Below are positions 1 to 8,742 of a DNA stretch of 64,000 nt, piece after piece; positions within the stretch are counted from its first letter, which is position 1, and the number at the start of each line of letters is the position of its first letter. Origin of the DNA: Paraburkholderia oxyphila NBRC 105797 (GTDB lineage Bacteria > Pseudomonadota > Gammaproteobacteria > Burkholderiales > Burkholderiaceae). Below the pieces are notes generated by a model, which saw nothing but the letters and a program-made list of their open reading frames with translations, did no database searches and was not told the DNA's origin. The stretch is taken from contig NZ_BAYD01000012.1 in NCBI RefSeq assembly GCF_000685075.1, positions 109,236 through 173,235 of the forward strand. Reading direction: 5' to 3'. A program made the position numbers and the translations under genes.

Positions 1-323
1 GTCATGCACCTGGCGACTTGCAGAACACCGAGTTGCGCCATCGTCATTGGCGCAACGTGCAGTGCGGGCACGCGGCGGCCAACATGATGCCGCTGGTGGC
101 GTCGAACCGGGTCGGCGTCGAGCGTCAGGGAGACAGCCGCATCGAGTTCTTCGGGCAATCGTTCATCGCCAATCAGCGTGGCGAAGTCGTCGAGGAATTG
201 AGCGCCGATCGCGAAGCGTTCGTCGTGCATGCCTTCGATCTGGAAGCGTTGCGCTTGCAGCGGGCGTCGTGGGGATTGTTTCGGGATCGTCGACCGCTCG
301 AGTACGGTGAGCTGACTGCCTGA
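1..323 (+). CDS. aguB: N-carbamoylputrescine amidase, 3' part only
   Basis: The reading frame is already open at the left edge, so only about the last 106 codons are present. The visible part reads HWRNVQCGHAAAN, then PLVASNRVG, FFGQSFIANQRGE and WGLFRDRRP. This order is typical of the C-terminal third of AguB-type nitrilase-superfamily amidases, which convert N-carbamoylputrescine to putrescine, CO2 and ammonia in the cytoplasm. The catalytic Glu-Lys-Cys residues of the family lie further upstream, outside the window. A putrescine-type aminotransferase follows about 1.4 kb downstream, which fits an agmatine or putrescine degradation locus. The family assignment rests on the C-terminus only. 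Another aliphatic nitrilase is possible but less likely. Confidence 0.8.
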   Translation, partial: HAPGDLQNTELRHRHWRNVQCGHAAANMMPLVASNRVGVERQGDSRIEFFGQSFIANQRGEVVEELSADREAFVVHAFDLEALRLQRASWGLFRDRRPLEYGELTA

Positions 324-630
324 GGCGCGGGCTCGTACCGAGGTGGTGGATCTTATCGCAGTGATAGCCTGACTGAAAAATAGTATTCCTGAATAAATAA
401 AAGGGTAAACCTTATGGATGCGCTCGTCACCGCTGGACCTTGGCGGTGCAGCGCGTCCGGTTGGTGAAGTCCTGTGTATCGCCTTGTATTGCCGTCCAGT
501 TATATCGGGGTTCTGAGAGTCATGAATTCAACGAATTCGAATTTGACGAAATGACCATTAACAACGATGCCGATGATTGCGTGGTTACTAGAGGAAACCG
601 ATGCGAATTTTGGCGCCTTAAGGAACCAGC
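324..630. other. Intergenic region upstream of the porin gene
   Basis: About 307 bases lie between the amidase stop and the porin start. The stretch from about 360 to 415 is AT-richer than its surroundings and could hold a promoter, but I cannot assign -35 and -10 boxes with confidence. Two GAATTC hexamers sit close together at 521-538, followed by another AATT-rich run. Short ORFs here have no recognisable content. Confidence 0.4.
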
Positions 631-1686
631 GTGGAAAAGTTGATGTTTCTCCTTAAACGAAAGGCAGGGCTGCTGGCAGGCGCTTGCGCGCTCCTGACTT
701 CGGGTGCGTCGTACGCGCAGAGCAGCGTGACGCTGTATGGCTGGCTGGATGGCGGGATTCAGTACCTGACGAATGCCGACGGGAAGCACTCGGCCGTCAA
801 TCTCCAAAGCTACGGCAATCTGCCGACGATGTTCGGATTGACGGGTAAGGAAGACCTTGGAGGAGGGCTGGCTGCCATCTTCAAGCTGGAGCAGGCCTTC
901 AACATCAACGACGGAACGCCCCTCGTGCCGGGCTACGAGTTCTACCGCAATGCTTATGTGGGTTTGAGCAGCCCGTGGGGCACGGTCACGATGGGGCGGC
1001 AATCGACTGTGCTGTTTGACGACACGCTGGAATTCGATCCGTTTTACTACGCCGCCTATAGCGGCGAGTCGGAGCTGATACCCGTCACGGACAACTACGT
1101 GAGTTCGTCGATCAAGTACCAGTCGCCGGTTTTTTCAGGTGTGAGCATGAAGGCGCTGGTTGCGAGCGAGGGCGTGGCCGGCAATTTCCGCTCGGGCCGC
1201 GTGCTCGAACTCGGTGCGTTGTATCGCGGGGCGGCTTTGAGCGCGAGCGCGGTGCTGCGCGAGACGAACGGCTCCGCAACGGGCGGCACGGTGGACACGT
1301 CCGCGCTCAAGCGCACCATCGGTGTGCTCGATGCGGCCTATGTGATGGGATCGGCGACCGTCCTCGCGGGCGTCGAGAGACAGACCGGCGATCTCGCTCC
1401 GTCGAAAACCGTCGTCTGGGGCGGCGGACGTTACCAGGCGTCATCGGCCGCAGCGTTCGGACTTGGTGTTTATCAGACGCTGTCCAACGATCCGGCAACC
1501 GGCAATCCGACGCTATTCGTGGTGGGCATGACCTATAGCCTGTCGAAGCGGACGAGCATGTACGTGAACCTCGGGTATTCGAAGAATTCGAGCCACAGTT
1601 CACAAACGGTCTACGAATATGAAGTCACGCCACTCGATGGCGCGAATCAGTTCGGCGCCATGGTCGGGATGAGTCATACATTCTGA
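631..1686 (+). CDS. Outer-membrane porin, OmpC-like (Gram-negative porin family)
   Basis: The 351-residue product starts with a signal peptide (basic MFLLKRKAG, hydrophobic core, cleavage after ASYAQ near residue 30). The mature part then begins SSVTLYGWLDGGIQYL, the usual opening of Burkholderiaceae trimeric porins. It ends in GMSHTF, with the C-terminal aromatic residue needed for outer-membrane insertion. MFGLTGKEDLGGGLAAIFKLEQ and SSIKYQSPVFSGVSMKAL are family-typical strands. The GTG start at 631 follows AAGGAA at 620-625. The ATG at 643 would leave an equally good signal peptide but lies far from that site. The gene sits between the amidase and aminotransferase genes, so uptake of a polyamine or related substrate is a reasonable guess, but specificity cannot be read from sequence. 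Confidence 0.9.
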   Translation: MEKLMFLLKRKAGLLAGACALLTSGASYAQSSVTLYGWLDGGIQYLTNADGKHSAVNLQSYGNLPTMFGLTGKEDLGGGLAAIFKLEQAFNINDGTPLVPGYEFYRNAYVGLSSPWGTVTMGRQSTVLFDDTLEFDPFYYAAYSGESELIPVTDNYVSSSIKYQSPVFSGVSMKALVASEGVAGNFRSGRVLELGALYRGAALSASAVLRETNGSATGGTVDTSALKRTIGVLDAAYVMGSATVLAGVERQTGDLAPSKTVVWGGGRYQASSAAAFGLGVYQTLSNDPATGNPTLFVVGMTYSLSKRTSMYVNLGYSKNSSHSSQTVYEYEVTPLDGANQFGAMVGMSHTF

Positions 1687-1741
1687 TCAGGAGTCGGAAC
1701 TTTCAGGTAGTAAGAATGGACTTGAGAAAGAGAGAAATTTT

Positions 1742-3169
1742 ATGAATCGAATGACTGCGGATTTTGCCCAACTCAACTCGGGCATGGAGAAGGCACGCGT
1801 ACCGGCTGCCCGCACGACCGCCGAATATCGCGTGCTTGACGCCGCGCACCACATCCATCCGTTCACGGACATGGACTCGCTGAACTTCAAGGGCAGCCGC
1901 GTGATTACCGAAGCGCAAGGCGTCTATCTGAAGGACTCGGACGGCAACCGCATTATCGACGGGATGGCGGGGCTATGGTGCGTGAATGTCGGCTATGGGC
2001 GCAAGGAGCTGATCGACGCCGCAACCCGGCAGTTGCATGCGCTGCCGTTCTACAACACGTTTTTCCAGTCCACGCATCCGCCGGTGATCGAATTGTCGGC
2101 CTTGCTGGCGGAACTGGTGCCCGGCGATTTCAGCCATTTTTTCTATTGCAATAGTGGCTCCGAGGGCAACGATACGGTGCTGCGGATCGTGCATCAATAC
2201 TGGATCGCGCGCGGCAAGCCGAGCCGGAAATACGTGATCTCGCGCGAGAATGCCTACCACGGCTCGACGATCGCCGGTGCGACGCTGGGGGGCATGGTGG
2301 GCATGCACAACCAGATGCTCTCGCGCGTCGAATTCATCGAGTACATCGGCCAGCCCTGCTATTTCGGCGAAGCCGGGGCAGGCATGACGCCGGAGGAATT
2401 CGGCCTCCTGCGCGCGCGGGAACTCGAAGCGAAGATTCTCGAGCTCGGTGCGGAAAACGTCGGCGCGTTCATCGGCGAGCCGTTCCAGGGCGCGGGCGGC
2501 GTGATCGTGCCGCCATCGACGTATTGGCCGGAGATCGAGCGGATCTGCCGCAAATACGATGTGCTGCTGGTCGCCGACGAAGTGATCGGCGGCTTCGGCC
2601 GCACCGGCGAATGGTTCGCGCATCAGCATTTCGGTTTCGAGCCGGATCTCATCACGATGGCGAAAGGGCTGACGAGCGGCTATGTGCCGATGGGCGCGGT
2701 TGGCGTGCACGCGCGCATTGCGACGGAGCTCGCAAAGGGCGGCGTCTTCACGCATGGTGTCACGTACTCGGGCCATCCGGTTGCGGCGGCCGTCGCGGTT
2801 GCGAACCTTCACGTGTTGCGCGACGAACGGATCATCGAGCGAGTGAAGGCCGATACCGGACCGTACTTTCAGCGCAAACTGCGCGAGGCGCTCGCCGGTC
2901 ACCCGCTCGTTGGCGAGGTTGCGGGTGTCGGGCTCGTGGCGGGTATTCAGATTGCCGACGCCGCGCGCGGCAAGGCGCTCGATAACGGCTACGAGGCGGC
3001 CATCGCTTGCCGCGATGCCTCATACGATCTCAATCTGATCATGCGCCCGACCGGCGACCGGATGACATTGTCGCCGCCGCTGATCGTCTCGCATGGCGAG
3101 ATCGACGAGATCGTCACGAAGGCGAAGGCTGCCGTCGATGCCGCTGCGCGGCAGTCCGGTTTTGCATAA
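1742..3169 (+). CDS. spuC: Class III aminotransferase, putrescine-pyruvate type (SpuC-like)
   Basis: This 475-residue PLP enzyme has the full class III (omega) aminotransferase layout. DGMAGLWCVNVGYGR is near residue 80, YCNSGSEGNDTVLR near 135, ENAYHGST near 170, and the cofactor aspartate lies in LLVADEVIGGFGRTG near 285. The Schiff-base lysine is in TMAKGLTSGYVPMGA. SpuC-like enzymes move an amino group from putrescine (or a related diamine) to pyruvate in the cytoplasm, giving 4-aminobutanal and alanine. The AguB fragment upstream makes putrescine the likely substrate. The start ATG lies 55 bases after the porin stop, and the M20 gene begins about 6 bases after this stop, suggesting co-transcription. 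A beta-alanine or taurine specificity cannot be excluded from sequence alone. Confidence 0.82.
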   Translation: MNRMTADFAQLNSGMEKARVPAARTTAEYRVLDAAHHIHPFTDMDSLNFKGSRVITEAQGVYLKDSDGNRIIDGMAGLWCVNVGYGRKELIDAATRQLHALPFYNTFFQSTHPPVIELSALLAELVPGDFSHFFYCNSGSEGNDTVLRIVHQYWIARGKPSRKYVISRENAYHGSTIAGATLGGMVGMHNQMLSRVEFIEYIGQPCYFGEAGAGMTPEEFGLLRARELEAKILELGAENVGAFIGEPFQGAGGVIVPPSTYWPEIERICRKYDVLLVADEVIGGFGRTGEWFAHQHFGFEPDLITMAKGLTSGYVPMGAVGVHARIATELAKGGVFTHGVTYSGHPVAAAVAVANLHVLRDERIIERVKADTGPYFQRKLREALAGHPLVGEVAGVGLVAGIQIADAARGKALDNGYEAAIACRDASYDLNLIMRPTGDRMTLSPPLIVSHGEIDEIVTKAKAAVDAAARQSGFA

Positions 3170-3175
3170 ACGAAT

Positions 3176-4465
3176 GTGAGTAGCGTGATGACCCTCGAAT
3201 TACATGAACTGGCCAGCGCAGTGCGCGCGCGGCGCGACGCTCACGTGCGCATGCTCTCCGCGCTGGTGGCTTTTCCGTCACTGCTCGGCCAGGAAAGCGA
3301 CGCGCAGCGCTACATGGCGCGCACCTTCACCGGTATGGGTCTCGAACTCGACGAGTTCGAGATCGACGACGACGCGCTGCGCCAGCATCCCGCGTATGCG
3401 CCGTCATTGACGTCCTATGCGGGGCGTCCGAACGTCGTGGGTATCCATCGTCCGCGCAACGGCACGACGGGGCGCTCGCTGATCCTCAACGGCCACATCG
3501 ACGTGGTGCCGGTCGGCGATGAGCGGCTATGGTCGAGTCCGCCGTTCTCGCCCGTCGTGCGCGATGGGCGGCTATATGGCCGCGGCGCGGCCGATATGAA
3601 GGCCGGCATTGTCGCGTACACGCTTGCCATGCGGACTTTGTTCGAGCTGGGCTTCGAGCCGGCCGCGCCGGTGTATCTGCAATCGGTGATCGAGGAGGAG
3701 TGCACGGGCAACGGCGCGCTCGGCTGCCTGATGCGCGGCTATCGCGCGGAGGCGGCGATTATCCCGGAGCCCAGCGACACCATCAGAGACGCGCAACTCG
3801 GCGTGATGTGGCTCACCTTGCACGTGCAAGGGGTGCCGGCGCACGCGGCGGTGGCGCCCGACGGTTCGAGCGCGATCGACTTCGCGGGTTATCTGGTTGG
3901 TGCGATGAAGGGGCTTGCCGAGCAATGGAACGGCAGTGCGTGCCGGCATGCACGTTTCGCCGACCACGCGCATCCGATCAATTTCAATCTTGGCGAGTTG
4001 CGCGGCGGCGAATGGCCCTCCTCGGTGCCCACGCAGTGCGAAGCACGCATCCGCGTGAGTTTCTACCCGGGTACGACACCCGAGCAGGCGCTCGCCGAGA
4101 TTCGCGCGACGCTCGCCGACGCGCATCGCCAGCGTCCAGGCGGCGCACTGTTTAACTGGAGCATCGACAATGCGGGCGGGTTCCGGGCGGAAGGCTTTGT
4201 GCTCGATCCCGGCATTCCATTGATCGAGACACTCTCGCTGTGTCATCGCGACGTGCATGGCGTGGCGCCCGAGCGGTTCGCGTTTACCGGCACGACCGAC
4301 GCGAGGTATTTCAATCTCTACGGCGCGACGCCCGCAGTCTGTTACGGCCCACCGGGTGAGAACATTCACGGCGTGGACGAGTATGTCGCGATCGACGACA
4401 TGCTCAACGCCACGACAGTGATCGCATGGTTTATTGCGCGCTGGTGTGGATTGAATCGACGCTGA
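3176..4465 (+). CDS. M20-family deacylase (ArgE/DapE-related)
   Basis: The product has 429 residues from the GTG at 3176. An ATG at 3188 with GTGAG upstream is an alternative start. All expected M20 metal ligands are visible: His and Asp in LNGHIDVVP, the bridging Asp in YGRGAADMKAG, the Glu pair in VIEEECTGNG, the acidic residue in IIPEPSD, and the distal His in PGENIHGVDEY. The family hydrolyses N-acyl amino acids or related amides using two zinc ions. The gene follows the aminotransferase almost directly, so it probably acts on an acylated intermediate or product of the same pathway (inference). True ArgE and DapE are less likely because they normally sit in biosynthetic contexts. It ends 22 bases before the convergent phosphatase gene. 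Confidence 0.8.
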   Translation: MSSVMTLELHELASAVRARRDAHVRMLSALVAFPSLLGQESDAQRYMARTFTGMGLELDEFEIDDDALRQHPAYAPSLTSYAGRPNVVGIHRPRNGTTGRSLILNGHIDVVPVGDERLWSSPPFSPVVRDGRLYGRGAADMKAGIVAYTLAMRTLFELGFEPAAPVYLQSVIEEECTGNGALGCLMRGYRAEAAIIPEPSDTIRDAQLGVMWLTLHVQGVPAHAAVAPDGSSAIDFAGYLVGAMKGLAEQWNGSACRHARFADHAHPINFNLGELRGGEWPSSVPTQCEARIRVSFYPGTTPEQALAEIRATLADAHRQRPGGALFNWSIDNAGGFRAEGFVLDPGIPLIETLSLCHRDVHGVAPERFAFTGTTDARYFNLYGATPAVCYGPPGENIHGVDEYVAIDDMLNATTVIAWFIARWCGLNRR

Positions 4466-4487
4466 ATCGGGCGCGCACTGGCCAGGC

Positions 4488-5387
4488 TCAACTGCTACGG
4501 CTTCGCCTGGCGTCGCGCCCGCCATCGGCGCTCCTCACGGGGCGCATGACGGTCGCTTCATCGTCCGCAGTCCTTATTTCCTTTCTATCGGAGGCCTGTG
4601 CGGCCGGCACGTCCCGCGCCGCCTCGCCATCCTCATCGTCGCCCACCCAAACCGCGCTCGCACTGAAGTTGTCGTTACCGGCTTTCGCGTGAGCGCGGAC
4701 ATGCGCGGCCAGCGCCTCCAGCCACGCGCGCGGACTGGCCGCCTGCGCGAGCGCCGCGAGCATGGTGGCTTCCTCGACGTATTCCCAGAAGCCATCGGTG
4801 CAGATCAGGAACGCATCGCGCCCGCATAGCCCGAACGTGCCGGGCTGCGCCGCGATGCTCAACCCTTCGAGCGTGCCGAGCGCCGAGAACAGCACGTTGC
4901 GGCGCGGATGATGGCGCGCCGCTTCGGCCGTGATGAGCCGCGCGTCCACCATGTCCTGCACCATGCTGTGGTCGCGCGTTTGCGCAACGATCTTGCCCGC
5001 ACGGAAGCAATAGAGCCGCGTGTCGCCGCAATGCGCCCAGGCGGCGGTGCGCCGCTCGCGGTCGATGGCCAGCAGCGTCGCCGTCGAGCGCATGTCGCGC
5101 AGCGCGGGGCCGCCGTGCGACTGCTCCTCGACGATGTTGTCGTTCGCATGGGCGAGCGCGCTGGCGAGGCGTTCGCCCGTGGGCGGCAGTTCGGCCAGCG
5201 TGAGATAGCGCAGATCGGCGAGCACGGTGTCGACCACGATGGCCGAGGCGGTGTCGCCGCCGCCGTGGCCGCCCGCGCCGTCGGCAATCACGCAGTAGAA
5301 GAGCCGCTCGCTCGACCAGTCGCCGAGCGAGTCCTCGTTGCGCTGCCGCCCGCCCTGATCGGTCAGGCTTGCGAAGGCCAGTTGCAC
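4488..5387 (-). CDS. PP2C-type Ser/Thr protein phosphatase, T6SS-associated (PppA/Stp-like)
   Basis: The start is the GTG at 5387, preceded by AGGAG six bases away. The reading frame stays open further upstream, but that extension reads as low-complexity Ser/Arg-rich sequence overlapping the neighbouring gene. The 299-residue product carries the metal-binding PP2C motifs in order: DQGGRQRNEDS (about 10-20), ADGAGGHGGGDTAS (35-48), WAHCGDTRLY, CTDGFWEYVEE and AGNDNFSASAV. Such phosphatases remove phosphate from Thr or Ser in the cytoplasm. In T6SS loci they reverse phosphorylation of the FHA protein and so dampen secretion. It follows the sigma-like gene by 34 bases on the same strand, close to a T6SS locus that includes fha and tagF. 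No PpkA-type kinase is seen in the window. The last 50 residues are acidic and poorly conserved. Confidence 0.88.
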   Translation of the reverse strand: MQLAFASLTDQGGRQRNEDSLGDWSSERLFYCVIADGAGGHGGGDTASAIVVDTVLADLRYLTLAELPPTGERLASALAHANDNIVEEQSHGGPALRDMRSTATLLAIDRERRTAAWAHCGDTRLYCFRAGKIVAQTRDHSMVQDMVDARLITAEAARHHPRRNVLFSALGTLEGLSIAAQPGTFGLCGRDAFLICTDGFWEYVEEATMLAALAQAASPRAWLEALAAHVRAHAKAGNDNFSASAVWVGDDEDGEAARDVPAAQASDRKEIRTADDEATVMRPVRSADGGRDARRSRSS

Positions 5388-5421
5388 GCGCGCTCCTGTC
5401 CTGTTGCGGGCTTCCCTGTGG

Positions 5422-6288
5422 TCACTCGTGAAGCTCGTGTCCGCTGTCGTGCGTGCACGGCAGCGCGCTCGCGACGCGTGAGCGGCGCTCATGCGGCACG
5501 CGAGCCGCCCCATGCGCCAGCTGCGATTGCTCGGCCAGGATGCCGAGCACGGCAAGCAGCGCGAGGCGGTTCTCCACGGCGATTTCGATGCCGAGCGTTT
5601 CTTCGATCCAGTGGCCGATGCCGGTGCGCGCGAAGTCGGCGGGCATCGCGCCTTTGCGCAACGTGACGCCCAGCTTGCGCGCGCGATGATGATAGGAGGC
5701 AATGCCATAGCGCGCGGCGATCTGCGCGAGCCCGCCTTTCTCGGCGGAAAGCCAGCCGAGCGTGCCGGCGAGCAGCAGCCGTGCGGCTTCGTCGAGGCCG
5801 GCGATGAAGCGCACCGCGGACGCTCGCACGTTGTCTTCGTTGAGCCCATGCTGGAACAGCGCGGCGCCCACCGGATCGGGGTGCGTCGCGCTGTGCTCTT
5901 CGAGCTCCGCGAGCACATCACCCTCGTCGATCGAGACGTTGCGCCGATGGCTCGCGCTGCGCAGGCAGTCGATCAGGTAGCGGCGGAAATAGCTGCACAC
6001 CGCGTGGCTATTCGAAGGGGCGCTATGCGCGGGAAAACTCATTAATTCGGCGGCCGGTGTTTCGAGGCGAAAGACTTTGGAGAAGAGGAACTGCGAGATG
6101 AGTTCTTCCTTGTCTTCGGCCAGCGCCTGCAGCTCGAACGGGTGATAGCCCGTGAGCGCGCGCCGCACGATGATATAGAGCGAAGCCATTTCGGCGCGGT
6201 TCAGCGCCGTGCGCCGCTGCCAGAGATCGGGCAGCGTGCATGGACTCTCCGGGCCTTCTACGAGCGCTGCGCTTTCGATGTTCGACAC
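5422..6288 (-). CDS. Sigma-70-like putative regulatory protein next to T6SS
   Basis: The start chosen is GTG at 6288, because AGGGGA lies just upstream. An in-frame ATG at 6426 would add 46 residues without recognisable content. The 288-residue product is not clearly any well-known family. Two stretches resemble sigma factor pieces. Residues about 35-105 (ALAEDKEELISQFLFSKVFR, later YFRRYLIDCLR) resemble region 2. Residues about 165-200 (LLLAGTLGWLSAEKGG, then LAQIAARYGIASYHHRARKL) resemble the helix-turn-helix of region 4. It is probably co-transcribed with the PP2C gene 34 bases downstream and divergent from the T6SS operon. A role in controlling that operon is an inference from position and the HTH-like segment. 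The match is weak enough that another DNA- or protein-binding fold is possible. Confidence 0.55.
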   Translation of the reverse strand: MSNIESAALVEGPESPCTLPDLWQRRTALNRAEMASLYIIVRRALTGYHPFELQALAEDKEELISQFLFSKVFRLETPAAELMSFPAHSAPSNSHAVCSYFRRYLIDCLRSASHRRNVSIDEGDVLAELEEHSATHPDPVGAALFQHGLNEDNVRASAVRFIAGLDEAARLLLAGTLGWLSAEKGGLAQIAARYGIASYHHRARKLGVTLRKGAMPADFARTGIGHWIEETLGIEIAVENRLALLAVLGILAEQSQLAHGAARVPHERRSRVASALPCTHDSGHELHE

Positions 6289-7074
6289 GTTTTCCCCTCG
6301 CATCGCGTTTGAGCTGGCTTCGCATGACGCTCGTGCGTCCTGGATGAATCGTGTGATTGGCCGCACGGCTTTGACGTCGAGTCTATTAGGTGGTCGTGCG
6401 TCTGACAAGCTTGAAAAATGTGGCAATTATGTGTTTTAAAACATCTTACTTTGTTCAAATAAAAATGGTAAAGGCGCATTCCAGGGTTTACGTGGCATTT
6501 ATTGATAGACCGGACTCGAAGTGGTAAATAGGCATGTGAGTTAGCGAACATGATGCGCACGGATAAACGATCGTTCGGTCGGTAAGGTTAGCGAACTTTG
6601 GGCGCCATGGCCACGCGCATAGAAGTCTGAAGATTTACTTTCCTAGCCATGCGGCATGATGGTTAACCCTTGGAAAACAAGGGCTAAACGGCTTGAGTGG
6701 GAGCGATTCCATCGCGGGGCGGCGCACGCGGATTGCGCGCTCAGCGAGGCGGAGCAAGGCTGAGCGGCCAGGTGCGCCGCCTGCATGCATAACGGAACAA
6801 ATACTTAATCGTCGGTAAATTAAATGCGTGGCGAATTTCCGGAAATTCGGGTACGGTGCTTGCACCGCAGGTGCGCTTTTCTTTTGTACTTGTCGTGCTA
6901 TTCTGATAGCGACTCGTTAAGCTGCACGACCGCCCTTGCTTACGAATTTGTCTCGGTTGGATCAAGCAATATCAGAAACAGGCTCAGTTCGGCGCCACAA
7001 AACTGCTATCCGCCTTAATGCGCTTGCCTGGGCGACACCCAGAACATAACCCGTTCCACACGGACCACTGGACC
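6289..7074. promoter_or_regulatory. Divergent control region between the sigma-like/PP2C genes and the T6SS operon
   Basis: Nearly 790 bases without a credible gene, AT-richer than the flanks. It contains a 12-base perfect palindrome TGTTTTAAAACA at 6432-6443, a 10-base palindrome AACGATCGTT at 6566-6575, and the direct repeat GTTAGCGAAC at 6540-6549 and 6587-6596, which brackets the second palindrome. A small dyad GCACC-GCA-GGTGC lies near 6863-6875. Promoters for both directions should lie here. I could not place a convincing sigma-54 or sigma-70 box. Confidence 0.55.
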
Positions 7075-8127
7075 ATGGCCATGCTAGATGCCGGGGCGCT
7101 GCTCGCGGAAGTGTCGTCGGCGCTGCCTTGCGGGGAAGATGTCGAGTACGACCCGGCGTTTCTCGAGCTCGAGCGCGTCGTGCATGGCAAACCCGACGTG
7201 CAGTACGGCAATACCGTGGTGGAGGCGGTGCCCCCCGACTGGAAGGAGGCGCAGGCGCTCGCGCTTGCTCTATTGGAGAAGAGCCGCGATCTGCGTGTGA
7301 CAGCGTATCTTTCGCGTGCGCTGCTCAATCGGGCGGGCTTCGGCGGCTTTGCCGAGGGGCTCGACCTGATCGCCTGCATGCTCGAACAGCGCTGGGCGCA
7401 TCTGTATCCGCAGCTCGATCCCGACGACGACAACGATCCCACCGCGCGCGTGAACGCGCTCGCGAGCCTCGTTGATGCCGCCACCACCCTGGCCGAGGTG
7501 CGCGAAGCGCCGCTCGCGATCTCGCGGGCTCACGGCCAGGTCACCTTGCGCGACGTCGAATACGCGAGCGGCGAGATTGCCGTGCCCGCGGGCGTGAGCG
7601 CGCCCTCGCTGAGCTCGATCGACCTCGCGGTGGGCGACGCGGGCGAGAGCGCACGCGAGTCGCTCGACGCCTTGCGGCGGGCCGTCGAGGCCGCAATGCG
7701 CATCGAGACGGTGCTCATGACCCACGTTGGCGCTTCGCGTGCGATCGATCTCGATCCGCTCACGCGGCTCTTGCGTCACGCGGCGGCATTCCTTGGCGAG
7801 CGCGTGGCCGATGAGGCGGCGCAATCCGCGCCTGCGGCCGAAGTCGCTGGAGACGTTGAAGGCGCCGCGCAAGAGGCAGTCGCGGTGGCAAGCGCCGCCG
7901 CGCCGGCCCGGCCGCCGGGCGAGATCACGACCCGCGAGGACGTGCAGCGCGCCATCGACCGGATCTGCAAGTACTACGAAACGTATGAGCCGGGGAGCCC
8001 GGTGCCGATGCTGCTCAAGCGGGCACGGCGGCTCGTCGACAAGAGCTTCATGGAGATCCTCGAGGATCTCGCCCCCGATGGGGTTGCGCAGGCACGCCAC
8101 ATCGGCGGCGTCCAGAACGAGGAGTGA
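7075..8127 (+). CDS. tssA: T6SS protein TssA (ImpA N-terminal family)
   Basis: The product has 350 residues from the ATG at 7075. Upstream ATG 7018 is in frame but would add 19 residues absent from the family. The family normally reaches its PCGEDxEYDPxF motif about 15-20 residues in, and here ALPCGEDVEYDPAFLELE begins near residue 16. The ImpA_N domain covers about residues 10-130 (ALLEKSRDLRVTAYLSRALL, EQRWAHLYPQLDPDDDNDP). An Ala-rich linker follows, then a C-terminal segment REDVQRAIDRICKYYETYEP and PVPMLLKRARRLVDKSFMEI. TssA caps and coordinates assembly of the baseplate and the sheath-tube tail in the cytoplasm. It opens the plus-strand T6SS operon. The ribosome-binding site is weak. 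Confidence 0.9.
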   Translation: MAMLDAGALLAEVSSALPCGEDVEYDPAFLELERVVHGKPDVQYGNTVVEAVPPDWKEAQALALALLEKSRDLRVTAYLSRALLNRAGFGGFAEGLDLIACMLEQRWAHLYPQLDPDDDNDPTARVNALASLVDAATTLAEVREAPLAISRAHGQVTLRDVEYASGEIAVPAGVSAPSLSSIDLAVGDAGESARESLDALRRAVEAAMRIETVLMTHVGASRAIDLDPLTRLLRHAAAFLGERVADEAAQSAPAAEVAGDVEGAAQEAVAVASAAAPARPPGEITTREDVQRAIDRICKYYETYEPGSPVPMLLKRARRLVDKSFMEILEDLAPDGVAQARHIGGVQNEE

Positions 8128-8193
8128 TTCAGCAACGCCGCCACACGTCGCGCCCAGGTGCGCGCCGCCGCGGCATCGACGAGGGGAAAGGCC

Positions 8194-8694
8194 GTGGCTA
8201 AAGAGAGCAGCCAGAAGTTCATCGCGCGCAACCGGGCGCCGCGCGTGCAGATCGAATATGACGTAGAGGTGTACGGCTCGGAGAAGAAGATCAACCTGCC
8301 GTTCGTGATGGGCGTCATGGCCGATCTGTCCGGTCAGCCCGCCGAGCCGCTCGCGCCGGTCGCCGACCGCAAGTTCCTCGAGATCGACGTCGACAACTTC
8401 GACGAGCGCCTGAAGTCGATGAAGCCGCGCGTGGCCGTGCAGGTGCCCAACGTGCTCACGGGCGAGGGCAATCTCGCGGTGGAGATGACCTTCGAGAGCA
8501 TGGACGACTTTTCGCCGGCCGCCGTCGCGCGCAAGGTGGATTCGCTCGCGAAGCTGCTGGAGGCGCGCGGTCAACTGCAGAATCTCTTGACCTATATGGA
8601 CGGCAAGACGGGCGCCGAAGATCTGATCCAGAAGCTCTTGAGCGATCCGGCACTGCTGCAGGCACTGGCCTCCGCGCCAAAGCCACAGGAATGA
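8194..8694 (+). CDS. tssB: T6SS sheath small subunit TssB (VipA/ImpB)
   Basis: The product has 166 residues from GTG 8194, preceded by GAGGGG at 8181-8186. It has the strongly conserved TssB pattern: SSQKFIARNRAPRVQIEYDV at the N-terminus, LPFVMGVMADLSGQP, RKFLEIDVDNFDERLKSMKPR, LAVEMTFESMDDFSP and LLEARGQLQNLLTYMDGK. TssB and TssC polymerise into the contractile sheath around the Hcp tube. Length is normal for the family. tssC follows after about 48 bases. Confidence 0.97.
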   Translation: MAKESSQKFIARNRAPRVQIEYDVEVYGSEKKINLPFVMGVMADLSGQPAEPLAPVADRKFLEIDVDNFDERLKSMKPRVAVQVPNVLTGEGNLAVEMTFESMDDFSPAAVARKVDSLAKLLEARGQLQNLLTYMDGKTGAEDLIQKLLSDPALLQALASAPKPQE

Positions 8695-8742
8695 GCGTTG
8701 TGTTCGTCTATTCGTTAATCGTTTATCGAGGGGGAGTCTGAC

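Noticed and set aside
440..643. Small plus-strand ORF before the porin
   Set aside because: No ribosome-binding site, no recognisable content, and it overlaps the porin start.
5388..5921. N-terminal extension of the PP2C frame
   Set aside because: The extension overlaps the sigma-like gene and is low-complexity. A good ribosome-binding site precedes GTG 5387.
6481..6510. Sigma-54 promoter candidate near TGGCAT in the T6SS control region
   Set aside because: The -12 GC element is not at the required distance.
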